A stretch of 64,000 nt of DNA from Salinicola rhizosphaerae (GTDB lineage: Bacteria; Pseudomonadota; Gammaproteobacteria; Pseudomonadales; Halomonadaceae), in contig NZ_BMZI01000006.1 in NCBI RefSeq assembly GCF_014652715.1, positions 281,082 to 345,081 of the forward strand, written 5' to 3'. Positions 55,520-64,000 of the stretch are shown here, one piece after another (positions within the stretch are counted from its first letter, which is position 1; every line of letters begins with the position of its first letter). Position numbers and translations under genes: made by a program. The notes under the pieces were generated by a model that worked only from the letters and a program-made list of their open reading frames with translations, was not told where the DNA came from and did no database searches.

Positions 55520-56266
55520 ATGACCATGCGACTCACCGACAAGACAGCCTTGATCACCGCCGCAGGCCAAGGAATCGGGCGCGCAACCGTGCGCCGGTTT
55601 CTCGATGAAGGCGCGCGCGTTATTGCGACGGATATCGATCCCGGCAAGCTGGAGGACCTGGAAGGCGCTGAATGTCATGGGCTGGATGTCACCGATGCCA
55701 ATGCGGTGCTGGCGCTGATCGACTCGCTGCCGCCGCTGGACATACTGTTCAACTGCGCTGGCACCGTACCGCCGGGCTCGATTCTCGAGTGCGACGACGG
55801 CCAATGGTCGTTCGCGCAGCGTCTCAACGTCGACTCGATGTTCTACACCATTCGCGCGGCCTTGCCCGCGATGCTCGACAACGGCGGCGGCAGCATCATC
55901 AACATGGCCTCTCTGGCCTCGAGCGTAAAAGGCATTGTCAACCGGTGCGCCTACGGCACGACCAAAGCGGCCGTGGTCGGCCTGACGAAGTCCGTCGCCG
56001 CCGATTTCATGACACGCGGCATTCGCTGCAACGCCATCTGCCCCGGTACGGTGGACTCGCCCTCGCTACGCGAGCGTGTCGCCGAACAGGCCCGCCGACA
56101 AGGGCGTAGCGCCGATGAAGTCTTCGCAGAGTTCGTCGCCCGCCAGCCCATGGGCAGGCTAGGCAAGGTGGAAGAGGTCGCGGCACTAGCGGCCTGGCTG
56201 GCCTGTGACGAGTCCAGCTTCATCACGGGAACGACGCAGATGATCGATGGGGGCTGGTCCAATTGA
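55520..56266 (+). CDS. SDR family oxidoreductase, probable 2-keto-3-deoxy-L-fuconate dehydrogenase
   Basis: A 248-residue classical SDR: nucleotide loop TAAGQGIG near residue 14, LFNCAG, and catalytic tyrosine and lysine in YGTTK near 150. It resembles the DHRS6/2-keto-3-deoxy-L-fuconate dehydrogenase subgroup (RCNAICPGTVDSPSL, RQPMGRLGKVEEVA). In the L-fucose route this step makes 2,4-diketo-3-deoxy-L-fuconate, the substrate of the FAH protein encoded next. First gene of the operon. A hairpin and heptamer units follow its stop. Confidence 0.83.
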   Translation: MTMRLTDKTALITAAGQGIGRATVRRFLDEGARVIATDIDPGKLEDLEGAECHGLDVTDANAVLALIDSLPPLDILFNCAGTVPPGSILECDDGQWSFAQRLNVDSMFYTIRAALPAMLDNGGGSIINMASLASSVKGIVNRCAYGTTKAAVVGLTKSVAADFMTRGIRCNAICPGTVDSPSLRERVAEQARRQGRSADEVFAEFVARQPMGRLGKVEEVAALAAWLACDESSFITGTTQMIDGGWSN

Positions 56267-56282
56267 TCTCTTGAGTTCTCGT

Positions 56283-56340
56283 AGCTGCGGTCCAGCGCCC
56301 CGAAACCGGCGCTGTCGTAGCTCGTAGCCAGACTTAAGTC
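56283..56340. repeat. hairpin flanked by heptamer units, and GACTTAAGTC palindrome
   Basis: One AGCTGCG unit (56283) precedes a seven-base-pair hairpin (CAGCGCC arms, 56293-56314), and two AGCTACG-type units on the minus strand follow (about 56315-56328). This copies in miniature the layout at 10472-10621. The perfect palindrome GACTTAAGTC at 56331-56340 lies 28 bases before the FAH start. There is no T-run, so the operon may continue through. Confidence 0.5.
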
Positions 56341-56367
56341 ATTAACGCTTACAGAAAAGGAGACCGC

Positions 56368-57210
56368 ATGAAACTGCTACGCCACGGCCCCAAGGGTCAG
56401 GAAAAGCCGGGACTGGTCGACGCCAACGGGATCGTTCGCGATCTCTCCGGCAAGATCGATGACATCGCCGGCGACGTGCTCTCCGATGCCGGCTTGAAAA
56501 CGCTGGCCGAGATCGATACCGCCGGCCTGCCCGAAGTCTCCGCCGACACCCGGCTCGGCCCCTGCGTCGCTCGCGTCGGCAAGTTCATCTGCATCGGCCT
56601 CAACTACTCGGATCACGCTGCCGAGACCGGCGCCGAAGTGCCAGCGGAGCCGGTCATCTTCAACAAGTGGACCAGCGCGATCTGTGGTCCCAACGACGAT
56701 GTCGAGATCCCGCGCGGCTCCAGGAAGACCGACTGGGAAGTCGAGCTCGGTGTGATCATCGGCAAGGGCGGACGCTACATCGACGAAGCCGATGCCATGA
56801 GCCATGTGGCCGGCTTCTGCGTGGTCAACGATGTCTCCGAGCGCGAATATCAGCTCGAGCGCAGTGGCACCTGGGACAAGGGCAAGGGCTGCGACACCTT
56901 CGGCCCGCTCGGCCCCTGGCTGGTCACCCGAGATGAAGTCGCCGACCCGCAGAATCTATCGATGTGGCTCGAGGTCGACGGCAAGCGCTACCAGGACGGC
57001 TCGACCCAGACCATGGTGTTCCAGGTTCCGCACCTGGTGGCTTATCTCAGTCGATTCATGAGCCTGCAGCCGGGCGATGTCATCTCCACCGGTACGCCCC
57101 CCGGTGTCGGCATGGGCCAGAATCCCAAGGTCTTCCTCAAGCCGGGACAGGTCATGCGCCTGGGTATCGAGGGGCTCGGCGAACAACACCAGCGCTGCGT
57201 CGAGAGCTGA
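56368..57210 (+). CDS. FAH family hydrolase, probable 2,4-diketo-3-deoxy-L-fuconate hydrolase
   Basis: A 280-residue fumarylacetoacetate hydrolase family protein. FICIGLNYSDHAAETG (about residues 72-87), the metal-binding EVELGVIIGKGGRYI and FCVVNDVSEREYQ, GPWLVTRDEV and TGTPPGVGMGQ fit the subgroup that cleaves 2,4-diketo-3-deoxy-L-fuconate to pyruvate and L-lactate. Its position after the 2-keto-3-deoxy-fuconate dehydrogenase supports this. An AAAGGAG site precedes the ATG. Confidence 0.86.
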   Translation: MKLLRHGPKGQEKPGLVDANGIVRDLSGKIDDIAGDVLSDAGLKTLAEIDTAGLPEVSADTRLGPCVARVGKFICIGLNYSDHAAETGAEVPAEPVIFNKWTSAICGPNDDVEIPRGSRKTDWEVELGVIIGKGGRYIDEADAMSHVAGFCVVNDVSEREYQLERSGTWDKGKGCDTFGPLGPWLVTRDEVADPQNLSMWLEVDGKRYQDGSTQTMVFQVPHLVAYLSRFMSLQPGDVISTGTPPGVGMGQNPKVFLKPGQVMRLGIEGLGEQHQRCVES

Positions 57211-57241
57211 TACCGGCTCGTCGTCCACGGAGGTCACCGTC

Positions 57242-58923
<1,682 letters not shown>

Positions 58924-58940
58924 TCGCGGAGACCGACGAC

Positions 58941-59279
58941 ATGCGCTACTGCCTCGCGTTGGATCTGGTCGACGACGACGCGTTGATCGCCGAGTACGAG
59001 CGACATCACCGCGAGGTCTGGCCGGAAGTCGAATCACACCTCAAGGCTTGCGGCGTCACACGACTCGAAATCTTTCGATTGGGCACGCGGCTGACGATGG
59101 TCATGGAGACCGACGATGACCAGTTCAGCTTCGACGCCATGGCCGCCGCCGAGCGTGAAAATCCGGCGGTACAACGGTGGGAAACGGCAATGTGGCGATT
59201 CCAGCGCCCCACGCCTTGGACGGAGGAGAACCACAAATGGCAGCGCATGACGCCAATCTATCGCTTGGGCGACGCATGA
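58941..59279 (+). CDS. L-fucose/L-rhamnose mutarotase (RhaM family)
   Basis: A 112-residue ferredoxin-like protein that interconverts sugar anomers. EYERHHREVWPEVESHLKACG near residue 19 carries the catalytic histidine, and QRWETAMWRFQ completes the RhaM pattern. The ATG at 58941 matches the usual start. In this operon it would supply the anomer used by L-fucose dehydrogenase. The downstream permease start lies within its 3' end. Confidence 0.87.
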   Translation: MRYCLALDLVDDDALIAEYERHHREVWPEVESHLKACGVTRLEIFRLGTRLTMVMETDDDQFSFDAMAAAERENPAVQRWETAMWRFQRPTPWTEENHKWQRMTPIYRLGDA

Positions 59280-60253
59280 AAGCGCCGGCCGCCACGCGGA
59301 CACGACACCTGCGCAAGTGGGGGCTGCCGGTGGAGACCCTGGTTCTCGGTCTCACCCTGGCGCTATGGATCGTCATGGCTCTGACGACCTCGACCTTCCT
59401 CACCGCCAACAACCTGGTCAACATTCTGCGTCAGGTGTCGATCGACAGCATCATCGCCTTCGGCGTCCTGTTCCCGATCCTGATTCGCGGCATCGACCTG
59501 TCAGTGGGCTCGGTGGTGGCGCTATCCGGCGTCGTCTGCGCGACCCTGCTGACCGCGGGCTTACCGATCCCGCTGGCGATCGGAGTGACGCTGTTGCTTG
59601 GCGTGGCGATCGGCTCTCTCAATGCCTTCGCCGTCTACCGCCTCGGCATTCCCGCTTTCATCATCACCCTGGCGGGTCTGCAGGCGTTTCGCGGCGGCGC
59701 CTTTCTGGTCAGCGACGGCACCAGCGTCTTCGGCCTGCCCAAGGCGCTCTCCACCTTCGCCCGCGCCGAGTGGCTCGGCATCCCGTCGCTATTCTGGAGC
59801 ATGCTGGTCATCGGCCTGGTGCTGCATTTCATTCTCAGCCGCACCCGCACAGGCCGCTACATGGTAGCGATGGGCAGCAACCACGAGTCCGCCCGGCGCG
59901 CTGGCATCAACATCAAGCGCATCGTCTTCTTCGCCTACATCATCAGCTCCGTCACTGCCTGCATCGCCGGCATGCTGCTGATGGCACGGATGAGTATCGG
60001 TTCGCCCACCGCCGGGGTCGCCTATGAACTCAATGCCATCGCCGCCGCCGTCGTGGGTGGCGCCAGCCTTTTTGGCGGTCGCGGCAGCGTGCTCGGTACC
60101 TTCATCGGCGCCCTGCTGTTCGCCACGATCGCCAACGCCGCCAACCTGCTCGGCATCGACTCGTTCTGGCAGATGGTCGCCACCGGCGTGCTCATCGCCG
60201 CAGTCGTCTACGTCGACAACCTGCATAAACGCCGCCAGAGCGGCGTCAAATAG
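59237..60253 (+). CDS. sugar ABC transporter permease (RbsC family)
   Basis: A 338-residue inner-membrane permease with about nine to ten hydrophobic segments. IRGIDLSVGSVVALSGVV (about residues 99-116) and GINIKRIVFFAYIIS with NAIAAAVVGGASLFGGRGS are RbsC-type motifs. The ATG at 59237, inside the mutarotase gene, has a strong GGAGGAG site; the ATG at 59276, which overlaps the mutarotase stop in ATGA, is the alternative. Substrate probably L-fucose. Confidence 0.88.
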   Translation: MAAHDANLSLGRRMKAPAATRTRHLRKWGLPVETLVLGLTLALWIVMALTTSTFLTANNLVNILRQVSIDSIIAFGVLFPILIRGIDLSVGSVVALSGVVCATLLTAGLPIPLAIGVTLLLGVAIGSLNAFAVYRLGIPAFIITLAGLQAFRGGAFLVSDGTSVFGLPKALSTFARAEWLGIPSLFWSMLVIGLVLHFILSRTRTGRYMVAMGSNHESARRAGINIKRIVFFAYIISSVTACIAGMLLMARMSIGSPTAGVAYELNAIAAAVVGGASLFGGRGSVLGTFIGALLFATIANAANLLGIDSFWQMVATGVLIAAVVYVDNLHKRRQSGVK

Positions 60254-60263
60254 GAGCCCGACC

Positions 60264-61022
60264 ATGTCACTACTCGAAGTCAGGGAGCTCAAGAAACGCT
60301 TCGGTGCCGTGGAAGTTCTCTGCGGCGTAGATCTCGCCCTAGAGGCCGGCGAGGTGCTCGCCGTCGTAGGAGACAATGGTGCCGGCAAATCGACTCTGAT
60401 CAAACATATCTCCGGCGTCTACCGCCGCGACAGCGGCGATATCGCCCTCAGCGGCGAGGCGGTCTCGTTCGACTCGCCGAAGGAGGCGCGACGCGCCGGT
60501 ATCGAGACCGTCTATCAGGATCTAGCGCTGGCCGACGAACTCTCGGTAGGCGCCAATATCTTTCTGGGTCGCGAACCGATACGGCGCTGGCTGGGTCTGC
60601 TACCGGTGATCGACCGTGGGCGCATCCAGCAAGAGACCCAGCGGCTGATTGACAGCATCGAGAGCCACATCCCCGATGGTGCGACGACGGTCGCCGGGCT
60701 CTCCGGCGGGCAGCGTCAGGCCGTCGCCATCGCTCGTGCACTCTACTGGGACGCCAAGGTGGTAATCCTCGACGAGCCCACCGCCGCACTGGCAGTGATG
60801 GAGCGGGAGAACGTCATCAAGCTTTCGCGAATGCTCGCCGCCAAAGGCGTTGGCGTGATCTACATCGGCCACAACCTGGTAGAGATCCTTGAGGTCGCCG
60901 ACCGTATCGCCGTGATGTATCGCGGTCGCATCGTCCACGTCACTCGATCAGAGGAGACCACCCAGGAGGAGTTGATCAAGTACATGACCGGCTACAGCGA
61001 ACGCCAGGAAAACGCCGCCTGA
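60264..61022 (+). CDS. sugar ABC transporter ATP-binding protein
   Basis: A 252-residue single-domain ABC ATPase with Walker A (GDNGAGKST near residue 37), Q loop (YQDLALADE), signature LSGGQRQAVAIARAL and Walker B (VVILDEPTAAL). It belongs to the short FrcA-like group, unlike the double-domain RbsA or XylG. An AGGAG site lies seven bases before the ATG. Confidence 0.92.
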   Translation: MSLLEVRELKKRFGAVEVLCGVDLALEAGEVLAVVGDNGAGKSTLIKHISGVYRRDSGDIALSGEAVSFDSPKEARRAGIETVYQDLALADELSVGANIFLGREPIRRWLGLLPVIDRGRIQQETQRLIDSIESHIPDGATTVAGLSGGQRQAVAIARALYWDAKVVILDEPTAALAVMERENVIKLSRMLAAKGVGVIYIGHNLVEILEVADRIAVMYRGRIVHVTRSEETTQEELIKYMTGYSERQENAA

Positions 61023-61123
61023 GGGCAGCAGGTTTAGAGCGCAGCACAATTCAGTAGATAGCAAAGATCGACAGACAACGACCGCAGGATCCGAAGACCA
61101 ACCACAACATGCGGAGAACGCTC

Positions 61124-62161
61124 ATGCCACGCCACATACCACGCTCACGTCGACTCGCCCCGCTCACACTCGGCGTTGCCCTCGCCGGGCTTTCGGCGAG
61201 TCCGCTCGCCTCCGCCCAGAATGCCGACATCACCATCCCGGTGGTGATCAAGGCGACCTCTGCCTCCTACTGGCAGGCGGTGTTCGACGGCGCTCATCAG
61301 GCCGCCGAGCGACTCGGCATCAAGATCGAGGAACTGGGGCCGGCCAACGAGACCGAGGTCGCCCGCCAGATCGCGATCATGGAGAACCTGATCAGCCGCC
61401 AGCCCTCGGCAATCGTGCTCGCCCCGGTCTCGACCGACGCCATGGCAGGTCCCGTCGAAAGCGCGACCGACGCCGGCATCCCCGTCGTCATCATCGATTC
61501 CGGAGTCGAAACCGATCGCTACGCGTCGCTGATCGCCACGGACAACTTCGCCGCCGGCCAGCGCGCCGGTCATGCGCTGGCCGAGTGCATGGAGCGCACC
61601 GGCGGCGAAGCGGCGGGTCAGGTCGCCTACCTGCGCACCAACCCTAATGGCGAGTCACTGGTCTCGCGGGACAACGGCTTTCTCGACGCGATCAAGCAGT
61701 ATCCGGATATCGAGGTGGTCGACAACCGGGTCGCCAATAACGATACCGCCAAGGCGATGAACGACACCCTCGATCTGCTCAATCGCTACCCCGAGCTCAA
61801 GGGCATCTTCGCCGACAATCAGTTGATGGGCGATGGCGCCGGCACCGCATTCGCCGAGCAGGGCGCAGATGATGTCTGTCTAGTCGCCTTCGATTCCAGT
61901 GAACTGGAGGTCGATTTCCTGCGCCAAGGCGTTATTGACTCACTCGTCGTTCAGGATCCCTACATGATGGGCTACACCGGCGTGTGGTTCGCCTATGCCG
62001 CCTCTCAGGGCGTTGCGCTGCCGAAGAGCGTCGATACCGGCGTCCACGTTGCGACCACCGAAAGCGTCGACGAACCCGATTTCACTGGCCTGCTCGATCC
62101 CAAACAGCGTCAGCTGACGCCGTATCTGGCACCGATGGCAACGGCGAGCGGCGACGAGTAG
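61124..62161 (+). CDS. sugar ABC transporter substrate-binding protein (RbsB-type)
   Basis: A 345-residue periplasmic receptor (Peripla_BP_4) with a signal peptide ending near residue 31 (LASAQ). IPVVIKATSASYWQAVFDGAH opens the mature fold; ISRQPSAIVLAPVSTDAM and GIPVVIIDSGVETD are typical of the RbsB group. The start at 61124 is preferred to 61109 because CGGAGA precedes it. L-fucose is the inferred ligand. Last of the three ABC genes. Confidence 0.9.
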   Translation: MPRHIPRSRRLAPLTLGVALAGLSASPLASAQNADITIPVVIKATSASYWQAVFDGAHQAAERLGIKIEELGPANETEVARQIAIMENLISRQPSAIVLAPVSTDAMAGPVESATDAGIPVVIIDSGVETDRYASLIATDNFAAGQRAGHALAECMERTGGEAAGQVAYLRTNPNGESLVSRDNGFLDAIKQYPDIEVVDNRVANNDTAKAMNDTLDLLNRYPELKGIFADNQLMGDGAGTAFAEQGADDVCLVAFDSSELEVDFLRQGVIDSLVVQDPYMMGYTGVWFAYAASQGVALPKSVDTGVHVATTESVDEPDFTGLLDPKQRQLTPYLAPMATASGDE

Positions 62162-62266
62162 GAAGCCTGTGCTCGGTGACGCCTGCGTCCAACGGGTCAT
62201 CCATCCACGCAGTGGTCCGACCTTTGATCCTTTAGCAAACGAGGTCGGCTTTTCAGGAGTCCACCT

Positions 62267-63313
62267 ATGCAAGTCATTGTCTGTTCAAGGCCCGGCGAGA
62301 TGGCGCTTGTCGAGCGTCCGGTACCCGATTGCGCGCCCGGCGAGGCGCGCGTCGCGATTCGCCGTATCGGCATCTGCGGGACGGACATTCACGCCTTCGG
62401 TGGCAACCAGCCCTACTTCGTCTATCCGAGGGTGCTGGGGCATGAACTGAGTGGCGAGGTGGTCGCGACGGCTGACGACGTCGATTCGGATCTTGTCGGC
62501 CAGCCGGTCTACGTCATTCCCTATCTGCACTGCGGCGAATGTCGCGCCTGCCGCCAGGGCCGCACCAACTGCTGCCAGCGCCTCGAGGTGATCGGGGTGC
62601 ACCGCGATGGCGGCATGGCGGAGACGCTCAACGTGCCCGCTTCGCATTTGATTCCCGTGCCGACAGTGACGCCGGATCAACTGGCGCTGGTCGAGTGTCA
62701 GGCGATCGGCGCCCACGCGGTCAGACGCGCGCAGATCGAACCCGACGAGCTGGTCATCGTGGTCGGTGCCGGGCCGATCGGCATGGGAGTCCTGCAGGTG
62801 GCCAGGAGCCTTGGCGCCCGCGTGGCGATGGTCGATACCAACCGCCAGCGTCTCGATCTGTGTCGGGACGAGCTCGGCGCGGAAGCCGTCTGGCATGCGT
62901 TGGATGACGACATCATGGCCGAGATCGAGGCGATCAACGATGGTGCCTTGGCGGACGTGGTTTTCGATGCCACCGGCAACCCCAAGGCGATGAATCGCGG
63001 CTTCGATTTCGTCGGCCACGGCGGCCGCTACGTGCTGGTCAGCGTGGTCAAGGCGGACATCACCTTCAGCGACCCGGACTTCCACAAGAAGGAGCTGACG
63101 CTGATGGGGAGCCGCAATGCCACCTTAGAGGATTTCGAGACGGTAACGCGTCTGATGGCGAGTGGCGAGCTGAAGACCGCGCCACTGATCACCCATCGCG
63201 GCTCCCTCGAGGAGCTACCCACGTTGATGCCGCAGTGGTGCGATCCCGCCAGCGGCGTGATCAAGGCGATGGTGACACTGGACTCGACCGACGCCAGCGA
63301 GGTGATCGCGTGA
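62267..63313 (+). CDS. zinc-dependent alcohol dehydrogenase family protein
   Basis: A 348-residue medium-chain dehydrogenase. Catalytic zinc ligands are C37 (GICGTDIHAFG) and HE in VLGHELSGEV; the structural zinc site is CGECRACRQGRTNCC. The NAD(P) motif is GAGPIGMGVLQ near residue 166. Similar enzymes oxidise sugar acids such as L-galactonate or threonine-like substrates. Its role here is open, since the expected fucose dehydrogenase and 2-keto-3-deoxy-fuconate dehydrogenase are already encoded. The stop overlaps the uxaA-type start in GTGA. Confidence 0.82.
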   Translation: MQVIVCSRPGEMALVERPVPDCAPGEARVAIRRIGICGTDIHAFGGNQPYFVYPRVLGHELSGEVVATADDVDSDLVGQPVYVIPYLHCGECRACRQGRTNCCQRLEVIGVHRDGGMAETLNVPASHLIPVPTVTPDQLALVECQAIGAHAVRRAQIEPDELVIVVGAGPIGMGVLQVARSLGARVAMVDTNRQRLDLCRDELGAEAVWHALDDDIMAEIEAINDGALADVVFDATGNPKAMNRGFDFVGHGGRYVLVSVVKADITFSDPDFHKKELTLMGSRNATLEDFETVTRLMASGELKTAPLITHRGSLEELPTLMPQWCDPASGVIKAMVTLDSTDASEVIA

Positions 63314-64000
63314 ACGCATCCATCGCCACCGATAGCCCCGCCCGAGTCAGCCTGCGTATTCACCCGCGAGACAACGTGGCGGTGGCGCTGACCGACCTGC
63401 CCGCCGGACGCGAGCTCGAGATCGACGACCGGACACTGCGGCTTGCCGACAATGTTCGGCACAAGCACAAATTTACCCTCGAGGCGCTCTCGCCGGGCGA
63501 CATCGTCACCATGTACGGCGTGGTGGTGGGCAAGGCGACACGACCGATTGCCGAAGGCGGCGTGATCGGCACCGACAACGTTGCTCACGCGACCGGCGAT
63601 GACGATGCCCGACCCGGCAGCCACGTCTGGACAGCGCCGGAAGTGAAGCGCTTTCAGGGCCAGACCTTCGACGGCTATCACCGTGCCGATGGCCGCGTGG
63701 GCACGGCCAACGTCTGGCTGGTGATACCACTGGTGTTCTGCGAGAACCGCAACGTCGAAGTGCTGCGCCAGTGCGTCGCCGACGCGCTGGGCGACGATCC
63801 CTATCGCAATTACAAGCGCATGGCGCGTCAGATGCTCACAGGCGAGGGTGACAAGAGTGATGCGATCGAGGCCGAAGCGCCCCGCCGCTTCCCCAATGTC
63901 GACGGTGTTCGCTTTCTCACCCATACGCTCGGCTGCGGCGGTACCGACGACGACGCCCAGGCACTGTGCCAGCTGCTGGCCGGCTACATCTGTCACCCCA
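63310..64000 (+). CDS. UxaA family altronate/galactarate-type dehydratase, 3' part outside window
   Basis: The first 230 codons of a UxaA-family dehydratase run off the right edge. The N-terminal SAF domain (about 10-95, HPRDNVAVALTDLPAG, HKFTLEALSPGDIV) is followed by the start of the catalytic domain (RADGRVGTANVWLVIPLVFCENRNV, LTHTLGCGG). The GTG at 63310 overlaps the dehydrogenase stop. UxaA-type proteins are linked to L-fucose use in Campylobacter, so this may be the operon's own L-fuconate dehydratase; altronate is the classical substrate. Confidence 0.85.
   Translation, partial: MNASIATDSPARVSLRIHPRDNVAVALTDLPAGRELEIDDRTLRLADNVRHKHKFTLEALSPGDIVTMYGVVVGKATRPIAEGGVIGTDNVAHATGDDDARPGSHVWTAPEVKRFQGQTFDGYHRADGRVGTANVWLVIPLVFCENRNVEVLRQCVADALGDDPYRNYKRMARQMLTGEGDKSDAIEAEAPRRFPNVDGVRFLTHTLGCGGTDDDAQALCQLLAGYICHP

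Overview
The window is high-GC gammaproteobacterial chromosome, most likely from the Halomonadaceae (Halomonas, Salinicola, Kushneria or a relative). This is inferred from the mutL-amiB-tsaE-nnr / queG / orn / rsgA housekeeping order, the sarcosine oxidase operon, the abundance of carboxylate transporters and the intergenic heptamer repeats. No rRNA, tRNA, CRISPR array, prophage or insertion sequence was recognised. Both ends cut a gene: mutL on the left and a uxaA-type dehydratase on the right.

Layout. 1-7.7 kb: housekeeping genes for mismatch repair, wall amidase, tRNA t6A and queuosine modification, NAD(P)H-hydrate repair, oligoribonuclease and ribosome assembly GTPase. 7.9-10.5 kb: a purine-type NCS2 permease and a rhodanese-type sulfurtransferase. 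10.6-20.3 kb: a sugar-acid cluster with an IlvD/Edd aldonate dehydratase, an AraD1/GguC protein, a tripartite tricarboxylate-type transporter, an Ldh_2 oxidoreductase, a XylX-like 2-keto-3-deoxyaldonate dehydratase and a LysR regulator. 20.6-27.7 kb: L-fuconate dehydratase with a TRAP transporter, an FAD-linked 2-hydroxyacid dehydrogenase and an unusual GntR regulator carrying two winged-helix domains. 27.9-41.6 kb: mixed core genes (deaD, yaiI, yqjG, a LysR regulator, mepM, a PhoH/PIN protein, a small zinc-ribbon protein, a DUF938 methyltransferase, a carboxylesterase, a membrane sulfatase-like protein, and alx behind a yybP-ykoY-type manganese riboswitch). 41.6-48.1 kb: soxBDAG-purU for sarcosine demethylation. 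48.3-50.1 kb: tag and an AraC regulator. 50.3-54.5 kb: an APH-type kinase divergent from an AGXT2L-type phospho-lyase and an ethanolamine-type permease. 54.5-64 kb: a GntR regulator and an L-fucose oxidation operon with its own ABC importer.

How it works together. Three blocks feed sugars or sugar acids into non-phosphorylative routes, each with a different class of importer (TTT, TRAP, ABC). The right-hand block can take L-fucose through mutarotation, oxidation to the lactone, ring opening, dehydration, oxidation of the 2-keto-3-deoxy acid and cleavage to pyruvate and lactate. The middle block can start from L-fuconate directly, because its dehydratase has every catalytic residue of the Xanthomonas enzyme. 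The left block resembles the D-xylonate/L-arabonate branch without the sugar dehydrogenase, so it probably starts from the acid. Between them, the kinase/phospho-lyase/permease set suggests ethanolamine (or a related amino alcohol) breakdown by phosphorylation and elimination instead of EutBC.

The main signals outside ordinary genes are a LexA-type box on a -10 element upstream of mepM, the riboswitch of alx, heptamer arrays (AGCYRCR) that begin at or near stop codons, a symmetric hairpin at 7.8 kb, and a triplicated terminator tail at 27.8 kb.
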